Positions 11,938 through 22,379 of a DNA stretch of 64,000 bases are shown here, in pieces. How positions within the stretch are numbered: position 1 is the stretch's first letter; every line of letters starts with the position of its first letter. The notes below the pieces were generated by a model. It made no database searches. It was given only the letters and a program-made list of their open reading frames with translations, and had not been told where the DNA came from. This stretch comes from Marsupella aquatica (lineage: Eukaryota > Marchantiophyta), in the NCBI GenBank assembly GCA_973895155.1, contig OZ316898.1, positions 5,518,001 through 5,582,000 on the forward strand, written 5' to 3'. The position numbers and the translations under genes were made by a program.

Positions 11938-12410
11938 CCTTACTTCTCGAACTAACTCCTTTGCATTTCCTCTCTTGCTGCCAGCTCCAAGAGAGCGCAG
12001 AGATTGGCCTCACCACCAACGTACTCCACTGCAAAAACAGACCTGGGCGAGCAAGTAGAGCACCGCAACAAATCCCTTACTCCTCGAACTAACTCTCTAC
12101 CTGGATCTCTTGCTGCCAGATCCGAGAGAGCGCAGAGATTGGCCTCACCACCCACTCCACTGCAAAACAAATCCCGGCGAGCAAGTCGAGCACCACAACC
12201 GAATCCCTTTCAGAAACTAACTCATCTGCTCTACCTCTCTCCCAGCGAGCAAGTCGAGCACTGCAAACCAATCCGTTACTCCTCGAACTAACTCCTCTGC
12301 TCGTCCTCTCTCGCTGCCAGCTTCGAGAGAACTTCGAGAGTGGCCTCACCACCCACTCCACTACAAAAACAGATCCCAGTGACCAAGTCAGCAAAATCGA
12401 GCACCAGAAC
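11938..12410. repeat. Tandem repeats upstream of copy A
   Basis: Units of about 130 bp begin near 11947, 12084 and 12283, with a shorter one near 12211. They share CTCGAACTAACTC, GAGAGCGCAGAGATTGGCCTCACCACC and GCGAGCAAGTCGAGCACC. They lie 5' of the broken gene at 11905 in its own orientation, so they occupy its promoter or leader. They open frames on both strands that I do not regard as genes. Confidence 0.8.
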
Positions 12411-13464
12411 CAAGATGTCCTTTGCTATTACTCGTTTTCAATTCTCCTTCCCCTCCGGCCTCCCCAGACCAAACGTGTACCAGATAATTTATGATATATC
12501 ATGGAGGCCAATGTTTGCTGGAATGTTGGAAGGACTGGAGCTCACATTTTATTTAACTACCCACTTTTGTTTGCTGGAATGTTTGGAAGGACTGGAGCTC
12601 GCATTTGATTGAAATTCACACTAGATCCAACCTCATTCAAAAGGCATGGCACCTGTTGGAAGTCTACCTTTGCATACTATAAAGACAAGACATTTCACGA
12701 AACCTACTTATAACTATGTAAGTAGGATTAACAACACCAACATCAAACTAGGTGAAAGTCCCACATAATGTAGGGTAAATTTGATTCCTACCCATGACAA
12801 TTTTGCCATGTGGAAGCTTTTGTCTCATTGATAAATGATTCTAAGACAATTATCATTCAATCCTAATTATGACACATATATCATAATTAATGATAATAAA
12901 TCAAACCAAGATAATGAAGATAAATTTTTTTTTGAAGCTCTTCTCTGATTTAAAGTCAGTTTTGAATCTATTCTTAATATTTTCATTAAGTTCTTACTTG
13001 AACTAATTGGTACTAACTTCAATGGGTCCATTTGCAATTGAGTTCAATTGCAGTAAGTACAGTGGACCAGAAAGTTGCATTTATCCCAATAACGCTCACT
13101 GGCATTGAAATGAAGACATATGCAAAAGGATTATCAACACCTCTATAGATCATGCTTACAATTCTACAGTAATACAATCAAATGATGCAAACAAAATAGC
13201 AACTACAACTAATTAAAGGCCGCTGGCGCCGAATTAGGACAAGAACGAAGAGAAATATGCACACTTGATGAATTTTCCCACTCTTATTCTTATTGGAAGG
13301 TCATCGGTAAAGTTATATAATGAATATGAGAATGGAAAATTTTGTAGATGTTGCATAGAACTCGAGTTCAAAGGATTAAAATTCTAAGTAGGGCGTGCAA
13401 AACCGAGCCACTGCATATTGTTTCACTAAATGCCTTCGTGACAAAAGGAAACATTGTCGCTTTC
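12411..13464. other. AT-rich spacer with a 57 bp duplication
   Basis: No gene recognised. TTTGCTGGAATGTT(T)GGAAGGACTGGAGCTC occurs at 12513 and 12570. The rest is AT-rich without visible structure. Confidence 0.5.
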
Positions 13465-14001
13465 TAACCTCCTCTAGACATCGTCCGCATACTTCCAGCA
13501 GTCGAATTCGAGAAGAGAGTAAGCACGAGGGTGGTACTTTTCCAAAATCTCTAGGAACTTCTCCCCAAATCTTCCCGCAGCCATTCATTCAATTTAACTA
13601 TAATTCCTCTCCCCCTAGGCCTCTCCGTCAAACTCTTCCAATACGGACAAACAATCTTTCCCCTCCCTTTTGCCGTCACGTTCTCTACCTTGATGATCCA
13701 ACTTAAACGTTACTTCGTCAGTTATCTTTCCCTTCGCAGCGTGATTAAAGTCTATCACCACAGAGGTGAGACAATATGCAGTTATTTCCTGAGTGGAGTC
13801 GTGTAAATACCAATGGACGCCACCTGGACTTTACTTCCGACCAAAGCATATATTGAGCACTTCAGCGCGGCCGGCTTTCTCATCGCCAACGAGGCCTTTG
13901 ATCATGCCTTTGGTGGGCGACTTCGAATATTTAGAACCGCCCGTAGACTTGTTTGCGCTCCCATTCGAACTCTGGGAGACACAGCAACTAGCGAAACTCA
14001 T
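13465..14001 (-). pseudogene. LRAT/NlpC-like membrane protein, degenerate copy B
   Basis: Homologous to the first ~180 codons of the intact copy at 24323-25276, starting at the equivalent ATG (13999-14001). Signature stretches such as the region encoding NGCGKI and the TCCGCATACTTCCAGCAG segment (minus strand) are recognisable. Multiple insertions and deletions break the frame, for example in the segments near 13565-13620 and 13850. The 3' half with the membrane segments is absent. Its position upstream of the type I reductase mirrors copy C in the second duplication unit, so it is the counterpart of that gene. Confidence 0.8.
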
Positions 14002-14331
14002 CGTGAAATGTTTCTAAGCTTTTCTCAACTAATTCGCAAAGGAGAGAACGGGGATTTAACAAGAATGAGCCAATTAAGTATCGAGCCTGGGCCTGAGTCG
14101 CACAACACTAACACCACAAAGAGGCGAGCTGGACTTCACAAGAAGTCACTAGTCCTAAGATTTCCCTGAGTCACGCAACAGAATATTTAGAAGCGCCCGC
14201 AGACTTGTTTGCGCTTCCCTTCGAAGTCTGGGGGACAGAGCAACTAGCGAAACTCATCGTGAAATCTTTCTAAGCTCTTCTCAACTAACTCCACAAAGGA
14301 GAGAACGGGGAGTTAACAAGAATGAGCCAAG
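13925..14331. repeat. 256 bp tandem duplication of the copy B 5' end
   Basis: The segment at about 13925-14075 (start of copy B plus its leader) recurs at about 14181-14331, with the initiator CAT again at 14255-14257. The second copy holds only the first ~25 codons of the gene. Between them lies sequence shared with the 5' flank of the intact gene near 25350-25450. Confidence 0.8.
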
Positions 14332-15067
14332 TGTAGAGCCTGGATCTGAGTCAACACTAACACCACAAAGAGGCGAGCTGGAAAGGAAGTCACACAACCT
14401 GAGTCGCACAACGTTAACAATACAAATGGGAGAGCTGGACTTCACAAGAAAATAATAGCCAAGTCCTACGACCGCCGCGCCTGAGTCACACAACAGGACT
14501 CAAAGATCCAGAAGATACTGTGCTAAGAGAGCGCTCTGCTAGAAAGCAGACCTACACACTAGTGGCCCTACAAGACACGGCAGCAGAAGCTCACCAACAC
14601 CAATTCTGATTTTCTACGTTCGTTCCGTGAATCACGCTGCTTCTGATTTTCTACGTTCATCTCCGTGATTCACGCACTACCAAGTCATACTTCATTGACA
14701 TTACGTACTATCAGGAAATTTCCTTGTACTTTGCACTGTCTACCAAGTGCTTCTATTTCATTTACATTATGTACTACCTTGAGATTGGCTCCAGCATCTT
14801 GGATTTCCAAATCTTTCTCTCTTGAAGATCGACTTTGAAGCACTTATCTACTTTGAATCACTTCTCACTTTGAAGATCTACTCTAGAGCATCCCCCTCTT
14901 AAGGGTAACCACAAGGAGGTCATATGTACCTAGGGATCCTACAAAGGGTACAACCACAAGGAGGTCATACCCATGGATAGTCTTACTACAAGGATCATAC
15001 CTATTATAGGGAGAAAGGGTTGAGCCTACCTCTTGAGCAAAGTGGAGTGTGAGAAGAGCTTCACTAG
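14332..15067. other. Spacer shared by both duplication units
   Basis: No gene. Much of it aligns with 25440-25980 of the second unit (for example CACAACGTTAACAATACAAATGGGAG and the ACATTACGTACTATCAGGAAATTTCC segment), with small indels. It ends where a copia insertion begins in this unit only. Confidence 0.6.
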
Positions 15068-15295
15068 TATGCCGTAGTTCAGGATCATTTGGATGAGTTT
15101 GACAGTCTAACGGTGGATCTATCAAACCTGGGTAAGGGCGTTGAAAATGAGGATAAGGCCTTGCTTCTGCTAAGCTCCTTACCGTCATCTTATCAGGGTT
15201 TGAAATAGGTGCTCTTGTATAGAGATCTTAAGTCCATTTCGTATAATGAGGTGGTGAGCTTTTTATTGTCTGATGATGCTCAGAAGAAGCTCTGA
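15068..15295 (+). pseudogene. Ty1-copia gag fragment
   Basis: The translation gives a typical copia/UBN2 gag pattern: HLDEFDSLTVDLSNLG, then ENEDKALLLLSSLPSSYQGL, and after one in-frame stop VLLYRDLKSISYNEVVSFLL. Only this short gag portion remains and it is interrupted, so it is dead. The matching place in the second duplication unit (around 26000) lacks it, so it arrived or was retained only in unit 1. Confidence 0.8.
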
Positions 15296-15302
15296 TCCCA
15301 CT

Positions 15303-15646
15303 TGTTGAGTATAGACAACATTCGTAACGGCAAGCCCATGAATCATCCAACACACACGAGTCGACACACAGAGATATGTGGTTCCCCTCCACATGACGCT
15401 ACGTCCACGGGAACACACAAGAGCTTTATTGCATTCTAGGCCGACCGACCATACCAAGCATTCACAGCACAAGCTCTCCCTATCTCTCAACTAGCTCCGT
15501 AACAATGAGCCTAAGTTTCACCAGGGTCTGGCATCAACCCTAGCTATATACACAATAGCACTACCGCTAACATTAACTAAATTCTAACCTGAGTTAGACT
15601 AACTCTGGTTAGCTCATGAGTCACAAGACTAGAGCAATATCTAACA
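15303..15646. mobile_element. Probable LTR relic of the same family as the next LTR
   Basis: Starts TGTTGAG and ends CTAACA. It aligns in order with the LTR at 15776-16111: TACGTCCAC, CAAGCTCTCCCT/CATGCTCTCCCT, GCTCCGTAACAATGAG, CTATATACA/GTATATACA, GAGTCACAAGACTA, AATATCTAACA/AATCCTTAACA. I see no target duplication. It follows the gag fragment directly, so it may be part of one rearranged element. Confidence 0.55.
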
Positions 15647-15775
15647 GAAGAGTCGGTCACAATAAATGAACCCAAGACCTATCAATATCTATTCAAGTGA
15701 GATATCACAAAGTCATGTGACCTCTCTATTTCTTTCTTGCCAGCTTTGACTCTTAACTCTTGTGATAGGTGACTC
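15647..15775. other. Spacer ending in LTR target duplication
   Basis: No gene. The last five bases (GACTC, 15771-15775) are the left copy of the target duplication for the following LTR. Confidence 0.6.
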
Positions 15776-16111
15776 TGTTGAACTATGACGTCTTCTTTCA
15801 TGACGATCCAATCTTTAATTACTTATTTCATGCACACATAGTCTACACAATCTCTACGTGGTTCACCTCTTCTCCAAGGCTACGTCCACACGAACACTCA
15901 AGCTTTACTTCAAGAGTAGACGAACACACATGCTCTCCCTCTTCTTCAAGTTGCTCCGTTACAATGAGTAAGCACCACACACCAGCGGCTTACACTAGCC
16001 CTGGTATATACAAGGTCACACACGACTAACCTAACCTCAGCTAAGACCCTAACTATGGTTAGCCTAAGTGTCGTAATCTTTGAGTCACAAGACTAAGAGC
16101 AATCCTTAACA
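15776..16111. mobile_element. Solo LTR, 336 bp, with GACTC target duplication
   Basis: The element begins TGTTGA and ends TTAACA. It is flanked by GACTC on both sides (15771-15775 and 16112-16116). The corresponding site in the second duplication unit, near 26190, reads GTGACTC-CTGGGATAGG with a single GACTC and no insert, a true empty site. An internal GTATATACA could be the LTR promoter. No internal retrotransposon sequence accompanies it, so it is a solo LTR left by recombination between two LTRs. Confidence 0.85.
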
Positions 16112-16116
16112 GACTC

Positions 16117-16354
16117 CCAAGATAGGTGGGCTTGAGATGGGCTCACTGCTATTCAATTAGTGCATTCAATTATTGTGAATCAAGGTGGTTTTACAAGACC
16201 TTGGCCAGGGCAGTTTGAGTGTTTTTTTCTCAATTTAGAAGATAATCTATCGGATGCAACATCCTCAAGATACTAGTGTATGTGGCCCAAAGGAGAGTTT
16301 GGAATTATTTTTGGTCCCTATTAGTGTTTTGTAAAGCTACTCACACCAAATGGT
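16117..16354. other. Spacer shared with unit 2
   Basis: No gene. It aligns with about 26195-26420 (for example ATTCAATTATTGTGAATCAAGGTGGTTTTACAAGACCTTG). Confidence 0.6.
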
Positions 16355-16760
16355 GCTAGAATAATTTTCTTGGACAAAAGAAGGGGACCCATTTCACCTA
16401 AAAGTCACATAATTCTTTGGCTAGGGCCCTTAGTTCTTAGTCTCACAACATAAAATCTGATGAGGTGCATGTGGGTCTAAATTAAATGTAAAGAACTTGA
16501 AAAAAGAATGGACCAAGCAGCCCGTGCTAGAAAACTTTTCTTGGACACAAGGTGGGGACCAAATTCTTTGGCTAGTCACATAATTCTTTGGCTGCATGGG
16601 GCCCTTCTTAGTCTCACAAGACAAAATCTGATCAGGGGCATGTGGGCTTTAATGTATAGAACTCAAAATAAGAATGGACCAAGCAGCCCGTGTTAGAAAA
16701 AAATTCTTGGACACAAGGTGGACCCACTTCACCGAAGAGTCACATAATTCTTTGGCAGCC
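16355..16760. repeat. ~168 bp tandem repeat, 2.4 copies, in unit 1 only
   Basis: Units start near 16355, 16527 and 16692 with GCTAGAA or GTTAGAA followed by TTCTTGGACA. They contain AAAATCTGAT, GGCATGTGGG and AATGGACCAAGCAGCCCG. The second duplication unit has about one copy (26430-26585). The array therefore expanded or contracted after the segmental duplication. Confidence 0.85.
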
Positions 16761-17217
16761 CACCGATGTAAGAGACAGTAGTGCGTAAAGCGCAGACATT
16801 GGGAGAGTAAACAGTCAAACACGGAGAAAGTGCTGAAGAACCGGACATGACTCGAGTGCTGACTTCACTTCAGTGCAGGAGACGATGCAACGTTTCTGTC
16901 CATCTATCGGCGATCCCCTGGACATTGGATTGGAAGGAACAAACAGTTTAACTCAGTGACGGGAAGCGACGAGGGCAGGAACCGAGACCTACGAAGGGCG
17001 GCTGTCCGCCTGACGTCGGCATTGACCATTTGACCGTGGTTCTTGGGTCGTGCTCCACATTCATCTGAAATTCTGGATGTACTTTGAATCATGATTGTTA
17101 GAGCCTGCTGTCGTTGCCTCTATTCATGCATTCCCGGATGGATCCAATGCTCCAATTAATGATACAAAAATTCTCAATTCATCAGTGAGCTTTTTCTCTC
17201 GACACACTGCAGTGTAG

Positions 17218-17226
17218 TATATATAA
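17218..17226 (+). promoter_or_regulatory. TATA box of the type I reductase gene
   Basis: TATATATAA lies about 160 bp upstream of the ATG at 17383, in a suitable position for a plant core promoter. The homologous upstream region of the broken type I copy at 27053 lacks about 200 bp including this motif. Confidence 0.55.
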
Positions 17227-17382
17227 CTCGCTCCTGTCTACGGAGCTACATCGGTGTAAGATAACTGATTTGTTGGGACTGGTCAGAACTACCTAACTGT
17301 GTAAGTATTGCGACGACTGAAGTACTGGCATCGAGTGCACTATTATTCTCGAATTCTTGTGTAGTGTAGACGGATTCGAGCA

Positions 17383-18315
17383 ATGGGGTTGAGCAAGGTG
17401 CTGATAATTGGAGCGACGGGCGCAATTGGGAGGCACATTACCGATGCGAGCGTCAAGCTTGGCCACCCCACCTTTGCTTTGGTCCGGTCTACAACTCCCA
17501 GCGATCCTGCCAAGGCCGAGCTGCTGAAGTCGTTGCAGGATGCCGGGGTGACTCTGCTGATAGGCGATGTTAGCAACCACGCGAGCCTCGTCGCTGCGCT
17601 GAAGCAAGTGGAGGTGGTCATTTCGGCGGTCAGTGAAGACCACGTTGGGAACCAGTACATCACTCTGGAGGCAGCCAAAGAAGCAGGAACGATCAAAAGA
17701 TACTACCCGTCAGAGTTTGGCCTTGAGGTTGACACATTTCCACTGGATGTCCCGCTATCGAGAGGTGTCTTTGGAACAAAGCAGAAGTTTCGACGCGCTG
17801 TGGAGAAGTCCGGCATCCCATACACCTTCCTCGTTTCCAATTCATTTGGGAGCTACTTTTTGACACCTCTGGGCCAAGATCCCCGTTTAACGGTGCCGCC
17901 TCGAGATGGCAAATTGACAATACTGGGCGATGGGAATGCCGAGGCAGTCTTCAATGACGATGCTGACATTGGGACCTATACAATCAGATCGGTCGAAGAT
18001 CCTCGAGCGGCAAACAAGGTTCTGATCATAAGCCCGAAGGACAACGTGGCCTCTCTGAACGAGGTGATCGCTGTATGGGAGAAAAAAATCGGGCATACGT
18101 TTGAGAAGGAGTTTCTGGACAAGGAGGAAATTCTCAAGACGATTGACGAGCTGCCTTTCCCTCTGAACATCGATCGAGCTGTCAAGTACGCCGTACTAGT
18201 GCAGGGTGTACAAACTGGCATCGAGCTTGACCCCTCTAGGCAGGTGGAGGCTACTGCTCTTTACCCAGACGTCAATTACACTCGAATTGATCCGTATTTC
18301 GATCGCTTTGTGTGA
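17383..18315 (+). CDS. PCBER/isoflavone-reductase-like NADPH reductase, type I, intact
   Basis: A 310-residue, intronless protein of the atypical SDR (NmrA-like) PCBER/PLR/IFR family; usual family length is about 308-318. Members reduce benzylic ethers, isoflavonoids or related phenolics with NADPH in the cytosol. The N-terminus has the dinucleotide-binding loop GATGAIG (residues 10-16). The KRYYPSEFG motif is at 105-113. The catalytic Lys is expected at K133 in FGTKQKFRRAVEKSGIPYTF, and SNSFGSYFL follows at 152-160. The ATG at 17383 is the first in frame and sits just before GLSKVLIIG, the usual family start. Four copies exist in the window; this one and the one at 30537 are the only intact ones. 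The exact substrate cannot be read from sequence. Confidence 0.95.
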   Translation: MGLSKVLIIGATGAIGRHITDASVKLGHPTFALVRSTTPSDPAKAELLKSLQDAGVTLLIGDVSNHASLVAALKQVEVVISAVSEDHVGNQYITLEAAKEAGTIKRYYPSEFGLEVDTFPLDVPLSRGVFGTKQKFRRAVEKSGIPYTFLVSNSFGSYFLTPLGQDPRLTVPPRDGKLTILGDGNAEAVFNDDADIGTYTIRSVEDPRAANKVLIISPKDNVASLNEVIAVWEKKIGHTFEKEFLDKEEILKTIDELPFPLNIDRAVKYAVLVQGVQTGIELDPSRQVEATALYPDVNYTRIDPYFDRFV

Positions 18316-20766
18316 AATCATGCTACCCTTCGCTGCTTGGCTATCCTGCAAAACTAACTTAAAGCCTACACCCATCACACAAGGAAGTGTATGCCCGAGT
18401 GTACGAAATTTTCCTGCATGAGTTGGCTTCCTCTTCCGGCAGCAGTTCACGACGAAAGTAGATTTATATTGTAGACTGATATCTATGTTCAATTGTAAAG
18501 TTGTTTGGATACGGAGCCCTTATCTATCATCTGCTCAAATTGATTTTGTCTCAGGCAAACGAAAAGCAAACAGTAAAGGAAATGTATTGAATCTAATATG
18601 CATGGTACAGATATCCGGAGTCAACTGGGGTTTCTTCATCATTGGATCATTTGGCTTGAAAGTGTATCCAAAAAACTGGCCTTTCTCGTGGTAGGTGGAG
18701 TTGCGTACAAAATTTCCGACCTCCGAGTCGCGAGTCACACATGCAACACTGAACGGGTTAGCACATCCCCACATCGTCTATGCTCATGCAAAAGTGAATT
18801 GTATGTTTGTATGAAAAGCAAGTATATCAATATCCATGCTTCCCCCTCTCCTCAATCTGCAAAAGTTACTATAATAAACCATAATATATCATGATGACAG
18901 TGTTCCATGGATGTCAGCTTGATTAGAGCTGCATGCCCGGACGGATGACTCGTTCAGGCCGCTCTTAAAATTCTTCTGATTCTCAAGTGCCAATTCAAAA
19001 GGGCAAATTGAATTTCAACGGACCGTATTTAAACTTCTTCAAGGACGTCTTGAATGTGGCCAGTTATAATGACCCTTCAGAACAGCACTAAGGCGATTCT
19101 CTGGTCTAATATTCGTCAGCTACCGTATAATTGTCGTCTTGAGCCTTGTCATCAGTTACTATGCAACATGCACCTGTCAACAATGCATGTAGGGAAGCCC
19201 GGGGGGGAAGCCATCGAAATTGTTCGGATAGAATCTCAACGAATGTACTCAAATAACATTGTTTACCACTTTTAGAGAGTAATTTGTCTAGACACTTAAA
19301 CTGCAGCTTCGGTAATTTCATCGAGATTTCGCTAGACAATCTTAAATGCTATGGGGGCTCCCAGTTTACTGTTGTAATGGTTTTGGATTTCGAAAGTATT
19401 TTCCTGTCAGTACGTGTACCCTGACTTGACCGTCTTGGGAGCTGCCTCACCTTTCCTTACCAGAATCGACTGGGTCTCCTTTCAAAAACTTGCGCAGTGG
19501 ATTGTCTATTGTCCTTATGGGAGGCGGGAAATAAAACAAGAACTACAGTAGTAGTCGATTCTGGTTTGCTTGTCTTCCTGACAAGACTTCATCGCTCACA
19601 AATCGAATTATTAAAAGGATTACACACGCCACGGGCCACTAAATAAAACAGATTAAAACATCCAGACCAAAGGATCAAGAAAAAGTAAAGAGTAAACGAC
19701 AGAAGAAATAAAATAATATGAGGATCTGATGTAGTTTTGTACAAACAGACTTAATTATTCTCTTCAATTCACATCAACAACTGAGGTGATTTTGTGAAGC
19801 TACTATCTTTGGTATGGATGGAGTTGTCAAACGGTCATTTCACTATAGACATTGCATCAAAGTGGAGCTACATAGTTGATCGTAGTAAAGACTGATTTCA
19901 ACGCTGGACTTACTGGACAACAGTACCTAAAGTATTTGTCAAAGCGTTGAAAAGACACAGTGGGTGTCTGAGAAGTTGGACTAAAAGACAAGTCCAGACT
20001 GACGATCACATGATTGCATCAATTGAGGGGAGGTCATAGGTGACAGTAGTACAGACTGCAACAGATTGAGCTACTGGACACTAGTGCCTATTTGCCCAAG
20101 TGTTGCAAAGACAGAGTAAATTGTCTGCGAAGTTGGGACTGAAGATCTCATTGCAAGCATCAAAAGAGGCACATACTTCAGTTGACAGAAGTGAGCATCT
20201 CCAAAGGTTTGGAGATTTGCACTCGCTATCGTGAAATTTTACAATCGCAATTTTGGGTGGCAATTTCGCACATCCAGTCTTTAGAAGTCTATCTCCAACG
20301 GCATCTCCGAAAATAGGCCCCCATTTGCTAACGCACCTGCAATGGTTCGAACCACCGTGGTCCAAGTTGGCCTGATGCGCAATTGGACGCGGCTCGTGAA
20401 TTGTGAGCTCCTAGACGATAACACCTGCACGTTCCACTGCTCTCTGCCTTGCCACGCATTGCAACATTCGTCTTCTTATCATGTTGTGCGCGCTCGTCCT
20501 CTTGACCTTCGTGCGGTTTTAACTTTCCTTGTTGAATCGATTGAACTCCGTCTAGCAGAACCTCTGGCCAATTTGGGCATCCTGCACAGAATTGCACCGA
20601 GGGATGCCCTAGAAAGGTGGAAAGCAATAGATGGACCTGGACAGATTGGGATAAACGAGCTACTGGACAGTAGTACCTATTCGCCAACCTGTTGCAAAGA
20701 CGGAAGTACTGAGGTTGAGTTAGGTGTTCTCGTCAAATCCTGGTGTATTCTAGACGGAATCGAGTA
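18316..20766. other. 3' flank and spacer between type I and type II reductases
   Basis: This aligns over almost its whole length with 27976-30536 in the second unit. It begins with a 3' UTR-like region shared by all reductase copies. Before the next gene, a motif of the form CTACTGGACA-N-TAGT-N-CCTA...GTTGCAAAGAC occurs three times (near 19908, 20070 and 20658). A 141-codon frame at 20342-20767 is disrupted in the sister copy and is probably not a gene. Confidence 0.65.
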
Positions 20767-21695
20767 ATGGGGTTGAGCAAGGTGCTGATAATTGGAGCGA
20801 CGGGCGCAATTGGGAGGCACATTACCGATGCGAGCGTCAAGCTCGGCCACCCGACCTTCGCTTTGGTCCGTTCCACAACTCCCAGCGATCCTGCCACGGC
20901 CGAGCTGCTGAAGTCGTTCCGAGATGCCGGAGTGACTCTGCTGATAGGCGATGTTAGCAACTACGCGACTGGCTGCGCTCAAGCAAGTGGAGGTGGTCAT
21001 TTCGGCGGTCAGTAAAGACCAGGTTGGGAACCAGTACAACACTCTTGAGGCGGCCAAAGAAGCAGGAACGATCAAGAGATACTATCCCTCGGAGTTTAAC
21101 AGCAAGGGTTGACACATTTGCGCTGGATGTCCCGCTATCGAGAGCTCTCTTTGGAGCGAAGCAGACGTTCCGACGTACTGTGGAAATGTCCGGCATCCCA
21201 TACACCTTCGTCGTTGCCAATTCGTTTCGGAGCTACTTCTTGACACCTCTGGGCCAAGATCCCCGTTTAGCTGTGCCGCCTCGAGATGGCAAATTAACAA
21301 TACTGGGCGATGGGAATGCCAAGGCAGTCTTCAATGACGATGCTGACATTGGGACCTACACAATCAGATCGGTCGAAGATCCTCGAGCGACAAACAAGGT
21401 TCTGATCATAAGCCCGAAGGACAACGTGGCGTCTCTGAACGAGGTGATCGCTGTATGGGAGAAGAAAATCGGGCATACGTTTGAGAAGGAGTTTCTGGGC
21501 AAGGAGGAAATTCTCAAGACGATTGACGAGCTGCCTTTCCCTCTGAACATTGATCGAGCTGTCAAGTATGCCTTACTAGTGCAGGGTGTACAAACTGGCA
21601 TCGAGCTTGACCCCTCTAGGCAGGTGGAGGCTACTGCTCTTTACCCAGACGTCAATTACACTCGAATTGATCCGTATTTCGATCGCTTTGTGTGA
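20767..21695 (+). pseudogene. PCBER-like reductase, type II, frameshifted and chimeric
   Basis: The counterpart of the intact gene at 30537-31469. Relative to that gene there is a 5 bp deletion at about 20967 (within the codons for NYASLLAAL) and a 1 bp insertion at about 21103 (in the segment after PSEF). Together they leave the frame unrestored, so no full-length protein is possible. The 5' part carries type II residues (RALFGAKQTFRRTVE, VVANSFRSYFL). From about 21360-21400 the sequence switches to type I character (KEFLGKEEILKTIDELPFPLNI and a type I 3' flank up to about 22118), which suggests gene conversion or unequal crossing-over with a type I copy. Confidence 0.9.
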
Positions 21696-22118
21696 GATCA
21701 TGCTACCCTTCGCTGCTTGGCTATCCTGCAAAACTACCTTAAAGCCTTCACCCATCACACAAGGAAGTGTATGAAAATTCTCCTGCATGAGTTGGCTTCC
21801 TCTTCCGGCAGCAGTTCACGACGAACGTAGAATTATATTGTAGACTGATATCTATGTTCAATTGTAAAGTTGTTTGGATACGGAGCCCTTATCTATCATT
21901 TGCTCAACGTATGATTTTGTCTCAGGCAAACGAAAAGCAAACAGTAAAGGAACTGTATTGAATCTAATACGGAGGGTACAGATATCCGGAGTCAACTGGG
22001 GTTTCTTCATCATTGGATCATTTGGCTTGAAAGTGTATCCAAAATGCTGGCCGTTCTCGTGGTAGGTGGAGTTGCGTACAAAATTTCCGACCTCTGAGTC
22101 GCGAGTCACACATGCAAC

Positions 22119-22379
22119 ATATATAGAAGTCAGAGTGTAACTAAGGATGCAGTATAACTTTTATTTGCAATGTTCTACAATATTAAAAAAACCATTTTCA
22201 CGTAAGAATGTAGAGGTATTGGACCTTTCATTTAATTTTTGATTAAAAAAAAATCATAACATTTGTATAAATCTCAAAATTGAATTTAAAATACATTATT
22301 ATTTTTATCTAAAAATTATTAAGTATTTCTTAAAATCAACAAAACTACCCTATTATTTGTGGTGCGTAATGTGTCATTT
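22119..22379. other. AT-rich junction between units
   Basis: Homology to the reductase 3' flank ends at about 22118. The following AT-rich sequence is unique within the window and contains no gene. Confidence 0.5.

Larger units (their letters stand above)
13465..22118. repeat. Segmental duplication unit 1
   Basis: Order: broken membrane-protein copy B (minus), spacer, type I reductase (intact), spacer, type II reductase (broken). The same order and the spacers recur in 24190-31470. Unit 1 carries extra material: a copia gag/LTR relic, a solo LTR and additional 168 bp repeat copies. It lacks the ancestral type II 3' flank, which was replaced by type I sequence. Confidence 0.85.

Noticed and set aside
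20342-20767. 141-codon plus-strand frame just upstream of the type II pseudogene
   Set aside because: The homologous frame in the sister unit is broken by indels, no domain is recognisable, and it overlaps the repeated spacer; more likely a leader or spacer.
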